Shown here one piece after another: positions 1 through 7,054 of a DNA stretch of 15,528 nt (its first letter is position 1; every line of letters starts with the position of its first letter). The notes below the pieces were generated by a model that was not told where the DNA came from, searched no databases, and saw only the letters and a program-made list of their open reading frames with translations. Origin of the DNA: an uncultured Prevotella sp. (GTDB lineage Bacteria; Bacteroidota; Bacteroidia; Bacteroidales; Bacteroidaceae); assembly GCA_945637645.1 (NCBI GenBank), contig CALZDK010000018.1, positions 1-15,528 on the forward strand. Reading direction: 5' to 3'. The position numbers and the translations under genes are program-made.

Positions 1-20
1 TTTTAAAGGTTTAAGAAAGA

Positions 21-1739
21 ATGAAACAAAACATATTTGAGATAAGGCAACGCACTGAGGACCTCATCGCACAGGCTTTGGAGATATGGAAGCGGAGCGA
101 CATGAGCGAGCAGTTGGAAGGACTGGACAACGATCCCGTCTTCCGACTCATCATGTCCACACTCGCCTATCAGGCAAATGCCCACGATGCCGACCTCGAA
201 CAGCTGAAGACAGAGATATTGCAGGAGTTTGAACAGCAGTTAGTGTTCGACGATGCCGGAAAGGCAATGCCCGCAACGGCAGTGGTGAAAACAGCGCTCA
301 ACCGCAACGTCAGCTCCGCCAGCGTCGATTCGGATGCGGTCTTCTATTTAGGAGCCGACAACCGCTATCCCTTCGAGCCACTGCTCTCCACGAGAGTTTA
401 CAACGTTGCGGTGAAACAAATAACACAGCTCGACGGCAGACGCTGGCTCATCAGCCTCGACTTCGGCAACTTCCCTGTCAACAACCTCAGAGGACTTGCC
501 TTTGTCGTAACCAACCCCATGTTTCATAGCGTCAACGCCTCCATTGCCGACAACGGCATGGAACTGCCGCTCATTGCACCATGGGACTATGCCAACCTGC
601 CCTTGTCAAGTCATTTTTCTCTCGACAACATAGTATATAACCGAAGCTGCGGATACAGCGGACTGGGAGGTTTGGAGTCGTTCACCGACTACTGTGCTAT
701 GGACCTCTTCGCACGTCAGAACATAAGGTACTTTGTGGTTGACGACATGGAGAACTTTGAGGACAGGACAAGGCTTGACATAATGTTTGAGTTCGACGGT
801 CTGTCGCATGGTTTCGTCTTCAACGACAACACGTTCCACCTCAACGTTATCATTCTCGCCAACGTGGGACACTACTCTGTCACCTTGTCGAGGACGTCGC
901 CCATAGCCCGCCTTGCAGGCAATTTCGGAGGGACCAACAAGAGCAAGCAGTTTGTGCAGCTGCTGCGTCCGGGAGTTGACCAGCTCTACTCCGATAGCGA
1001 TATAATGATTCGCCGAGTAGGAGCCGACCGCTTCAATCAGGGACGCCTGACAAAACTTCTCTTCAATCTCTACACGAAATACACCTCCGACCTCTATGCT
1101 TTCCAAAGCGTAAACATAAAGGAAAACGAGACTATCATGGCTTCTATAAGAAGTGCCATCGGCGGACTGAGGAACGCCCAGACGAAGGGTTCCTCGGCAG
1201 TGTCCGAAGGAGTTTACGCCGTATTGAAAGACAAGGACCGCATCGACACCTCGCTCGAACTCGACTATCTTGCCACAGACGGCGCAGCAGTGAACTCCAT
1301 GCTGAAAAAGGAAGCGAGATTCTCCACTCCACACGACTTCGACGCCGAGCGCACCGTACAGATATGCGACCCTTCGGAAGGTGTTGACGAGTTGCACGAC
1401 AAGCAGGCTCTGAGCCAGATGAAACGCTACGCTCTCGCCACTGGCGGACGCATAGTGACCGAAAACGACATAAAGCTCTTCTGCCAGACAGAACTGATGG
1501 CACGTTTCGGAGTGGTGCACGACCTGATAAAGTCGATACGCATCAACCGCCATCACCGCATCGAGGGCACCTTCCACACCTACGAGATATGTGTGAAGAT
1601 CAACATCACCAACAACATCTACACCCAGCGTGCCTTCGCGGCAAAGGAATCCTCCGTTGAGACATACCTGCAGAAGATGATAGAGGTGAGAATGTCGGGC
1701 ATCTATCCTGTAAGGGTAGAACTAAAGCTGATAGATTAG
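21..1739 (+). CDS. tssF: TssF-like baseplate protein of a T6SS-like contractile system
   Basis: A 572-residue protein with no signal peptide, hence cytoplasmic. I read it as a divergent TssF, the baseplate wedge protein that works with TssG/TssK at the inner face of a type VI secretion machine. Visible support: an N-terminal helical segment with 'DPVFRLIMSTLAYQA' (about 38-52) followed by a pattern of repeated acidic/hydrophobic helix and 'MPATAVV' (about 83-89), which resembles the TssF start where a 'P-S/A-M/T-x-VV' strand follows the first helices; a middle region with 'HLNVIILANVG' (about 273-283), like the 'R-x-N-x-x-P-V-x-N' stretch of TssF; and 'GGRIVTENDIKLFCQTEL' (about 473-490), similar to the C-terminal module of Bacteroidota TssF. 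Length is close to the family norm (about 600). First visible gene of the operon, 27 nt before the ubiquitin-like gene. Oddly, tssG does not follow it. The assignment rests on remembered family patterns; another baseplate-wedge family (eCIS or phage) is the main alternative. Confidence 0.55.
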   Translation: MKQNIFEIRQRTEDLIAQALEIWKRSDMSEQLEGLDNDPVFRLIMSTLAYQANAHDADLEQLKTEILQEFEQQLVFDDAGKAMPATAVVKTALNRNVSSASVDSDAVFYLGADNRYPFEPLLSTRVYNVAVKQITQLDGRRWLISLDFGNFPVNNLRGLAFVVTNPMFHSVNASIADNGMELPLIAPWDYANLPLSSHFSLDNIVYNRSCGYSGLGGLESFTDYCAMDLFARQNIRYFVVDDMENFEDRTRLDIMFEFDGLSHGFVFNDNTFHLNVIILANVGHYSVTLSRTSPIARLAGNFGGTNKSKQFVQLLRPGVDQLYSDSDIMIRRVGADRFNQGRLTKLLFNLYTKYTSDLYAFQSVNIKENETIMASIRSAIGGLRNAQTKGSSAVSEGVYAVLKDKDRIDTSLELDYLATDGAAVNSMLKKEARFSTPHDFDAERTVQICDPSEGVDELHDKQALSQMKRYALATGGRIVTENDIKLFCQTELMARFGVVHDLIKSIRINRHHRIEGTFHTYEICVKINITNNIYTQRAFAAKESSVETYLQKMIEVRMSGIYPVRVELKLID

Positions 1740-1766
1740 TGAAAATTTGAATAAAAAAAACAATAT

Positions 1767-2084
1767 ATGGACGATTTTTATCTTAACATAGTATATAAGG
1801 ATAAGCATGTGAAATTCCGCATTGCCAACCCTATGTCGCCACTGAGCACGCTGATGAACAACCTGCGTCACGCCGTGGGACAGGACGGACGACTCATTTT
1901 CGATTTCCCATCTGTCGATTCAACAGGAGCACCCCTCGACTATTTCTTCGGAAAGGAAGACCCCGAGGTGCACGAGATAAGAGTGATGCGCCCACGCATA
2001 GGACGCACCGAACAGACTTTGGGAGACTACAACGTGAAAAATGGTGATACCGTATTCCTCGTGCCCGACCCCTTCCCAGGTTAA
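1767..2084 (+). CDS. Ubiquitin-like (YukD/Ub-fold) protein
   Basis: A 105-residue cytoplasmic protein with the layout of a ubiquitin fold: strand 'FYLNIVY' (4-10), strand 'HVKFRIA' (14-20), a helix around 25-37, more strands, and a C-terminal 'TLGDYNVKNGDTVFLV' (84-99) that lines up well with the 'TLSDYNIQ..STLHLV' end of ubiquitin and with YukD-like proteins. It ends in PFPG: a single terminal glycine rather than Gly-Gly, with no tail to be trimmed. The E2-like gene starts inside its 3' end (44-nt overlap, another frame), and a RING-containing protein is encoded downstream, so a role as conjugated or non-covalently bound modifier is inferred. Prokaryotic Ubl/E2/RING operons have been predicted by comparative genomics (Burroughs, Iyer and Aravind). 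Alternatives: a structural Ub-fold subunit of the secretion machine. ThiS/MoaD is unlikely because the C-terminal Gly-Gly and the context are missing. Confidence 0.75.
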   Translation: MDDFYLNIVYKDKHVKFRIANPMSPLSTLMNNLRHAVGQDGRLIFDFPSVDSTGAPLDYFFGKEDPEVHEIRVMRPRIGRTEQTLGDYNVKNGDTVFLVPDPFPG

Positions 2085-2601
2085 GGGCAGGCAGCGCCGA
2101 CTGCTCAACGAGTGGCTGGAGATTCAAGACACCATCGCAACGCGCCGCGACATCAGGGTGGAGGTGGAGCAGACAAACACCGAGAGACTGCCCACAGCCT
2201 ATAAGGTAACCTATCTCATACGCAGCATCTGTGGCACCGACGCCGTCGGGAAACCGCGTTTCGCGCCACGCTTCGTGATGACGATAACCCTTCCGCCCAA
2301 CTATCCGCAGGTCGATGCGCCTCCCGAGTTCCGTTTCGTCCAGACCGCCGACAGCCCCGAACTCCCATGGCATCCCAACATCAGGTATCATGGCGAGATG
2401 GCAGGAAGGGTGTGTCTGAACAGGCTCAACACCTTTACGAGCCTCGCATGGGGCATAGAGCGAGTGGCACTCTATCTGCGCTACGAACTCTATCACGCCC
2501 TGCCCACACCTCCCTATCCCGAAGACCTCAAGGTGGCTGAATGGGTAAGGAAGATAGGGGAACCTAACGAATGGATATTTTTTGAACAAGACAACAGATG
2601 A
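2041..2601 (+). CDS. E2 ubiquitin-conjugating-enzyme-like protein (UBC fold)
   Basis: A 186-residue cytoplasmic protein with the core marks of an E2 in the right order: N-terminal basic helix 'RQRRLLNEWLEIQD' (17-30), strands with 'YKVTYLI' (54-60), 'LPPNYPQVDAPPEFRF' (84-99, the E2 'YP..PP' loop), 'HPNI' (111-114), and 'GRVCLN' (122-127) with the catalytic-type Cys125, followed by a Trp (137) and a C-terminal helix pair with 'PTPPYP'. HPN and cysteine are 11 residues apart, about the usual spacing, so I expect an active thioester-forming enzyme. ATG 2041 is the first possible ATG: a stop lies in frame just upstream (2035-2037). The gene therefore overlaps the Ubl gene by 44 nt in a different frame, and overlaps the next gene by ATGA. 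No E1-like gene is in the window. RWD/UEV-type inactive E2 relatives are unlikely because the Cys is present. Confidence 0.85.
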   Translation: MVIPYSSCPTPSQVKGRQRRLLNEWLEIQDTIATRRDIRVEVEQTNTERLPTAYKVTYLIRSICGTDAVGKPRFAPRFVMTITLPPNYPQVDAPPEFRFVQTADSPELPWHPNIRYHGEMAGRVCLNRLNTFTSLAWGIERVALYLRYELYHALPTPPYPEDLKVAEWVRKIGEPNEWIFFEQDNR

Positions 2602-3809
2602 GACATATTTTCACCACAGTGCTGCTGATGCTCGCCCTCTGCGCTGCAAAAGCACAGCCTAAAGAACAACAGGTTAAAGAGGCGGCGGTAGCCGACGGAA
2701 ACCTCTTCGAGGACATCGTCAACATACCCTTCGACGACAAGGGACTCGACCTCACCGTACACATGACGTTCGACGAGGTCAACAACGAACTGACACTCTC
2801 CCTCGTCGGTTCGCGCCAACTCTTCGTGTTTCAACAGGACACACAGCGTAAGAAGGCGTTCACCGGCTTCTGGAGTCGCCGCACATTGCGTCCTGAGCGT
2901 CTTGGCTATGCCACACTCACAGAACCTAAGACGAAATACAAGCTCACGTCGGCAGTGGTGAAGTCGTTCAGCAAGCCACGCAAGAAGCATCTTTTCAACA
3001 AGTGGCTTACCAGTGTCTCTTCCAACCTCACTCCAGTGGAGGCTTCTGTCACACAGCTCACTCCAGACTCCATAGTGCAGAAGTTCCTCGTGGCGCCAAC
3101 TGCCACCAAGGTGTCGTTCACACTGCGCAACATCCTTGTCCTCGACCCCAAGGAGGAGATGGCGGCGGCAGAGGAGAAACGCAACAAGGGAAAGACACTG
3201 CACCATAGGTTTGTGCTTGACAACGACCTCTCCACCACCTATAACGTGACGATAAAGCGCGATCCGTGCCTCTTCATGCAGCCCGCCATAGACAGCGTGA
3301 ACACAAAAATAGCCGATATACGAGGCGCATACCATAGGCTGAGGAAGTCGTGCTCCACAGGCAAGGCGACAAGCCAGACCGAGGTGAACATATTCAACCA
3401 GCATCGCCAGTTCCTGCTGTCGCAATACATCCCCATTGCCGACTCCACACACTGCGGCAACCTTATGAAGGCATATACAGCCTACAACAACTATGTTGAC
3501 TCCATAGCCAACGCACCTTGCATCTACATCTCCATCGACAACAGCCCGTCGGCTCTCTCGTCGAGCATCGGCGTGAGCGCGGAAACAATGCTCAGTGCGG
3601 CGAAGCGTCTCGACGACATCGTCGCCACCATAATGGTGTCGCAGGACGCAACCGAGATAAGAGACCTCCGAAACCTTGGACGCGACATCATGAGGATAGT
3701 CAATGCCAACGTCTCAAGCAAGGGACTGCGCAACGTTGAGCAGCGCAAGGCCTTTTCAGTGTTTAGAAAAGCAGAAGAGTATTTCCTTTCCGTAACGATG
3801 AAACTATGA
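2598..3809 (+). CDS. Exported protein of unknown function in the Ubl/T6SS-like operon
   Basis: A 403-residue protein I do not recognise. It starts with a clear Sec signal peptide (MRHIF, hydrophobic core about 4-16, likely cleavage after AKA at 19), so the mature protein is periplasmic. There is no lipobox and no later membrane helix. The middle part (about 35-240) alternates polar and hydrophobic residues as beta-rich domains do; the last about 150 residues are more helical. Three mature cysteines occur (about 228, 252 and 289), with more near the C-terminal third, but no metal motif is evident. It begins on the ATGA that ends the E2-like gene and ends on the ATGA that begins the 1080-residue membrane protein, so it is almost certainly co-translated with both. 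A part in the periplasmic portion of a secretion apparatus, such as a partner of the VWA domain encoded next, is an inference from context only. Confidence 0.8.
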   Translation: MRHIFTTVLLMLALCAAKAQPKEQQVKEAAVADGNLFEDIVNIPFDDKGLDLTVHMTFDEVNNELTLSLVGSRQLFVFQQDTQRKKAFTGFWSRRTLRPERLGYATLTEPKTKYKLTSAVVKSFSKPRKKHLFNKWLTSVSSNLTPVEASVTQLTPDSIVQKFLVAPTATKVSFTLRNILVLDPKEEMAAAEEKRNKGKTLHHRFVLDNDLSTTYNVTIKRDPCLFMQPAIDSVNTKIADIRGAYHRLRKSCSTGKATSQTEVNIFNQHRQFLLSQYIPIADSTHCGNLMKAYTAYNNYVDSIANAPCIYISIDNSPSALSSSIGVSAETMLSAAKRLDDIVATIMVSQDATEIRDLRNLGRDIMRIVNANVSSKGLRNVEQRKAFSVFRKAEEYFLSVTMKL

Positions 3810-6800
3810 GAGAAATGTTGTCAAGAAACATACTGCAGCTTGTCTGCATCGCACTGTTGGCAGTCGTACCGCTAACCGCTTTCGCCGACTCCGAGGAGAC
3901 CGACAACATCGAGGAGACCGACAACACCGGGATTGCCTCCACCGAGGAGGATGGCACGGCTGAGGGAAGCACGCTCGACGAGAGTGTGCTTGTGGAAATC
4001 TCTGGCACCATCGAGGGATTCATGAAAGAACTGGAAACCATTTCCTCCGACATTCCGAAGGCAAAGAAGACAAGACTTGCAGCACTCAACCAGAAAATGA
4101 CGAGCCTCAACACACGCTGGGAAGCCTTCACGCAGATAGCCAACGATGACCTGTCGCAGAGCGAGGTGCTGCTTGAAATGGTGTCGCAGTACAAGACCCT
4201 CACACAGGCTGTCACCGACTCGCTTGCCAAGCAGGGCGAGCGGGTGGAGGCCATGTCGGCATTCGAGAAGTTTGAGAAAAATCTGCCTTCCATCGCCAAG
4301 CAATACGACAAGCTCAGCCGCGAGGCACTCGAATTCTCCCTCGTGCCACAGACCGCCCAGCAGCTTGCCAAGGTGAAGACAGAGGAGCAACTCGCAGCCC
4401 AAGACCTCGACAAGCAGTACGCCGACGCAAAAGCGGCAAGCGAACTCGTGCCTGAGCTTAAAGACCGCATGAAGAAGGTTGAGGAACGCTACCTCGAACT
4501 GAAAGGAAAATCAGAGGAAATACAAGCTGCGGAATACAAGTCGCCCATTGAGAGAATAAAAGACTACATCCTCACATTCGCCGGAGTGGCAATAATATTA
4601 ATGTTTCTCACCATGGTACAGAGCAAGATAAAGGAAATAAAGGCTGCCAGGGAAGCGGCTAAAAAATACAAAGAGATGATGTCAAAATCAAACAACGAAA
4701 TACCAACGATATGCCTTGCGCTGGCTTTAATGCTGCTCACGGCATGTAACTCAAGAATTAAGAATGTCATCACACAGGTCACACCTGAGTCAGAGGGCAT
4801 GGCAGTGTCGGCAATGACCATTTCCAAAGACTGCCGCGACATTGAGATGCGCGCCAGGGTCAACGGGGCAATAGAACTGCGCGACCTTGCCGACACCACC
4901 AAGTACAACATCGAGGTAAAGGAATACAAGTCGCACCTCATACCATGCGCTCCTGCTGTCTATCCCAAACTTGTCTCCATCACGAGCATTGCCCCGGAGC
5001 AGGTGAAGAAGAGAGGCTTGGTGATGCACGTCCTCGTCGATCTCACACAATCGCTTAAAAACATCTCACGGCAGAGGGAGTATGTGAAGACCATCAGGAA
5101 GCTCTTCTGCAACGACAACCTCTTTCTCACCTTCATGCTCTCTGAAGGGAAAGTCTCACCCACAATGCCCGCCACCGACTATATAGTGGACAACTACATC
5201 TCTCCACAGTCGCCACTTCGCTCCGACATCTATTCCGAGGATGGCGAGGTGCTCCCTCCATATATCTACCGTTCCGTGTCGTCGATGCTCGACCGCCTCA
5301 CCAACGAGAGAGACACCATCCTCAGCGGCGGGAACTACAAGTTGCTGATGCTCTTCACCGACGGCAATGTATATGACGAGGATGACTACCCCATCGACCC
5401 CGACCACTTCTCCATACAGGAAAAACTCATCCGCCAGGCACGCAATATTCCGCAAAACCTCTCTGTATATTATCTCGACCTCTCCGCCACCGACGACTCG
5501 GAGATAAACGAGAACAATATGCTGAAGATGCTTTGCCAACAGTCCAACGGACAAACGCTATCCTCATTCAAGAAGGTGAACCTCGACGACTTCATTCTCT
5601 CGTCGTTCAACATCGACTACGACGACTATATAATAAAGTTACGAAACCCCGAGGAGAAATACTATTTCGGCACAAAACGCTACATCAACATCGCTTTCAC
5701 CAACAAGGCAGACAGTCTTGTGGCGTCAACCTATGGCGAATACAACATAGCAAATGTATATAGGCCTAAACACATCGGCGACCGACCTCTATCAAGCATA
5801 GCCCTTCAGGGCATCATCATGGGCTTGAGCATATTACTTCTCTGCTACATCGCGCTGCAGATAGTGTGGCCTTTCGCAAGCTACATGTGGTTCCGCCGCC
5901 GCTACGTCATGAAATACACCGGACCCAACATGAGTGTCGATAACATCCAGGTGCCAGGCGAGTGCTATCTCTGCAAGGCTCCTTTCACCCTTGGCGAAAA
6001 GGTGGTGGTGAAGTGTAAGCACGTCACTCACTTAGAGTGCTGGAACGAAAACGGACACCGCTGCCCGGAACACGGCATCCACTGTCCCGAAGGCTCTCAC
6101 TACTACAACAAGTCTAACATCTTCGACCTGCAGAACTCTAACTTCTACATGAAATGGGTTCTGCTCTCCATCGTGGTCTCCATATTAAGCTGGTCATGCT
6201 ATGTGCTGTTCCACCACGACTTGCTCTACGATATTCTCAATGTAATGGCAGGCATCAAGCACCCCATTTCCGCTCGCCTCTACCACCTTCCTGTCTTCGG
6301 ATTCTACATCTCGTACCTGCTAACCGCAGTGTTCTCCCTGCTCTCCATCCATAACCGCCAGTGGTATTTCATGGCTTTGGAGATTTTCTGCCGTGCCTCT
6401 GTCACTGGAGTGCTTGCCTTGGCGTTCTTCGCCCTTGAGTGCAGCATAATCAACGTTAGCGATCTCTACGACGGATCGGTGCTCTTCGATTTCATCCCGT
6501 GGACCCTCTCCGCCGTTACCATAGCCTTCTGCTCCACATGGCGCACACGCCTGCGTCCACAGAAGCGTCATCTTGCCTATGCCCTTGGCGTCGGCCTTGT
6601 AAGTACGTTGACATGGGGATTCTACTGTGAGATGGAGAACGTCACCCAGATGGTGCTCATGCTCCTTGCCTATATGGTCTTCGGCGTGGGCATTGCCGTG
6701 AGCATTGCGAAGGAAATGCCACGCAGCGAGCACTATTTCCTCCACGTCACAGGACCAATAAAGGAAATGGACATAGCGCTCTACAAGTGGCTGCGCACCT

Positions 6801-7048
6801 CGCCAAACAGCGTGGTGACAATAGGAAAGTCAATAAATTGCACATTGCAAATCACATGGGACATGCAGAGCAACATCGCCCCACTCCATGCCGAGATACG
6901 TCTCGAACACGGTGTTCCACGCCTTTATTCCGTAGATGGCGAGCTCTATTACCACAATAGGGTGGTGCCTGTGGGCAAGCGCATCACACTCTATCATGGC
7001 GACATGTTCCAAATAGGACTCACCCACTTCCGCTATCTTGAGACATAG
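3806..7048 (+). CDS. Membrane protein with coiled coil, periplasmic VWA, cytoplasmic RING-H2-like finger and FHA-like domain
   Basis: A 1080-residue protein. Order: signal peptide 1-27; acidic stretch 28-60; coiled-coil helices about 60-245; membrane helix 254-272; basic linker 273-298; second hydrophobic segment 300-313 ending in a lipobox-like LTAC (Cys314); VWA-like domain about 400-600 with MIDAS-type D412-x-T-x-S416 and a 'FTDG' (517-520); membrane helix about 666-690; RING-H2-like finger C720-x2-C723-x13-C737-x-H739-x2-H742-x2-C745-x7-C753-x2-H756 (C760 nearby); six further helices (about 782-801, 828-847, 853-877, 893-911, 921-940, 946-966); FHA-like domain about 990-1080. Positive-inside reasoning places VWA in the periplasm, RING and FHA in the cytoplasm. 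By analogy with the E2 encoded upstream, the finger could be an E3. VWA plus FHA recalls PpkA/Fha control of T6SS. The first about 290 residues and the rest each begin like a separate exported protein; see the A6 junction. The fold calls are from motifs only. Confidence 0.8.
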   Translation: MREMLSRNILQLVCIALLAVVPLTAFADSEETDNIEETDNTGIASTEEDGTAEGSTLDESVLVEISGTIEGFMKELETISSDIPKAKKTRLAALNQKMTSLNTRWEAFTQIANDDLSQSEVLLEMVSQYKTLTQAVTDSLAKQGERVEAMSAFEKFEKNLPSIAKQYDKLSREALEFSLVPQTAQQLAKVKTEEQLAAQDLDKQYADAKAASELVPELKDRMKKVEERYLELKGKSEEIQAAEYKSPIERIKDYILTFAGVAIILMFLTMVQSKIKEIKAAREAAKKYKEMMSKSNNEIPTICLALALMLLTACNSRIKNVITQVTPESEGMAVSAMTISKDCRDIEMRARVNGAIELRDLADTTKYNIEVKEYKSHLIPCAPAVYPKLVSITSIAPEQVKKRGLVMHVLVDLTQSLKNISRQREYVKTIRKLFCNDNLFLTFMLSEGKVSPTMPATDYIVDNYISPQSPLRSDIYSEDGEVLPPYIYRSVSSMLDRLTNERDTILSGGNYKLLMLFTDGNVYDEDDYPIDPDHFSIQEKLIRQARNIPQNLSVYYLDLSATDDSEINENNMLKMLCQQSNGQTLSSFKKVNLDDFILSSFNIDYDDYIIKLRNPEEKYYFGTKRYINIAFTNKADSLVASTYGEYNIANVYRPKHIGDRPLSSIALQGIIMGLSILLLCYIALQIVWPFASYMWFRRRYVMKYTGPNMSVDNIQVPGECYLCKAPFTLGEKVVVKCKHVTHLECWNENGHRCPEHGIHCPEGSHYYNKSNIFDLQNSNFYMKWVLLSIVVSILSWSCYVLFHHDLLYDILNVMAGIKHPISARLYHLPVFGFYISYLLTAVFSLLSIHNRQWYFMALEIFCRASVTGVLALAFFALECSIINVSDLYDGSVLFDFIPWTLSAVTIAFCSTWRTRLRPQKRHLAYALGVGLVSTLTWGFYCEMENVTQMVLMLLAYMVFGVGIAVSIAKEMPRSEHYFLHVTGPIKEMDIALYKWLRTSPNSVVTIGKSINCTLQITWDMQSNIAPLHAEIRLEHGVPRLYSVDGELYYHNRVVPVGKRITLYHGDMFQIGLTHFRYLET
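4661..4679 (+). other. A6 run and hidden ATGA junction inside the membrane-protein gene
   Basis: Six A bases (4661-4666) are followed by ATGATG (4676-4681). If one A is dropped, the upstream frame ends at the TGA at 4677-4679, giving a protein of about 290 residues, and the downstream reading frame starts at ATG 4676 or 4679 with an N-terminus that looks like a lipoprotein signal (hydrophobic core, LTAC lipobox). This would be a 4-nt ATGA overlap, exactly like the two preceding gene junctions. Possible meanings: two ancestral genes fused by an A-run indel, slippage that yields both products, phase variation, or an assembly error. Confidence 0.45.
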
Positions 7049-7054
7049 AATGTC

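Noticed and set aside
606..1577. Long open frame (323 codons) on the - strand inside the TssF-like gene
   Set aside because: Antisense to a well-supported gene; the low-complexity Val/His/Glu-rich translation and lack of any domain are typical of a codon-bias shadow.
1767..2084. Ubl gene as ThiS/MoaD sulfur carrier
   Set aside because: No C-terminal Gly-Gly, longer than usual, and no thiamin or molybdopterin genes nearby; the TLGDYNV end and E2 neighbour favour a Ub/YukD-type protein.
2064..2090. Programmed frameshift joining Ubl and E2
   Set aside because: No convincing slippery heptamer or stimulatory structure was seen, and the ATG at 2041 gives an adequate independent start.
2514..3452. 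312-codon - strand frame opposite the E2 and exported-protein genes
   Set aside because: Cys/Leu/Arg-rich shadow of two coupled + strand genes, with no promoter or motif.
5963..6085. Finger as a rubredoxin-like or simple zinc-ribbon knuckle
   Set aside because: Eight or nine ligands with the C-x2-C ... C-x-H-x2-H-x2-C ... C order fit a two-zinc RING-H2-like layout better than a four-ligand knuckle, though the last ligand is uncertain.
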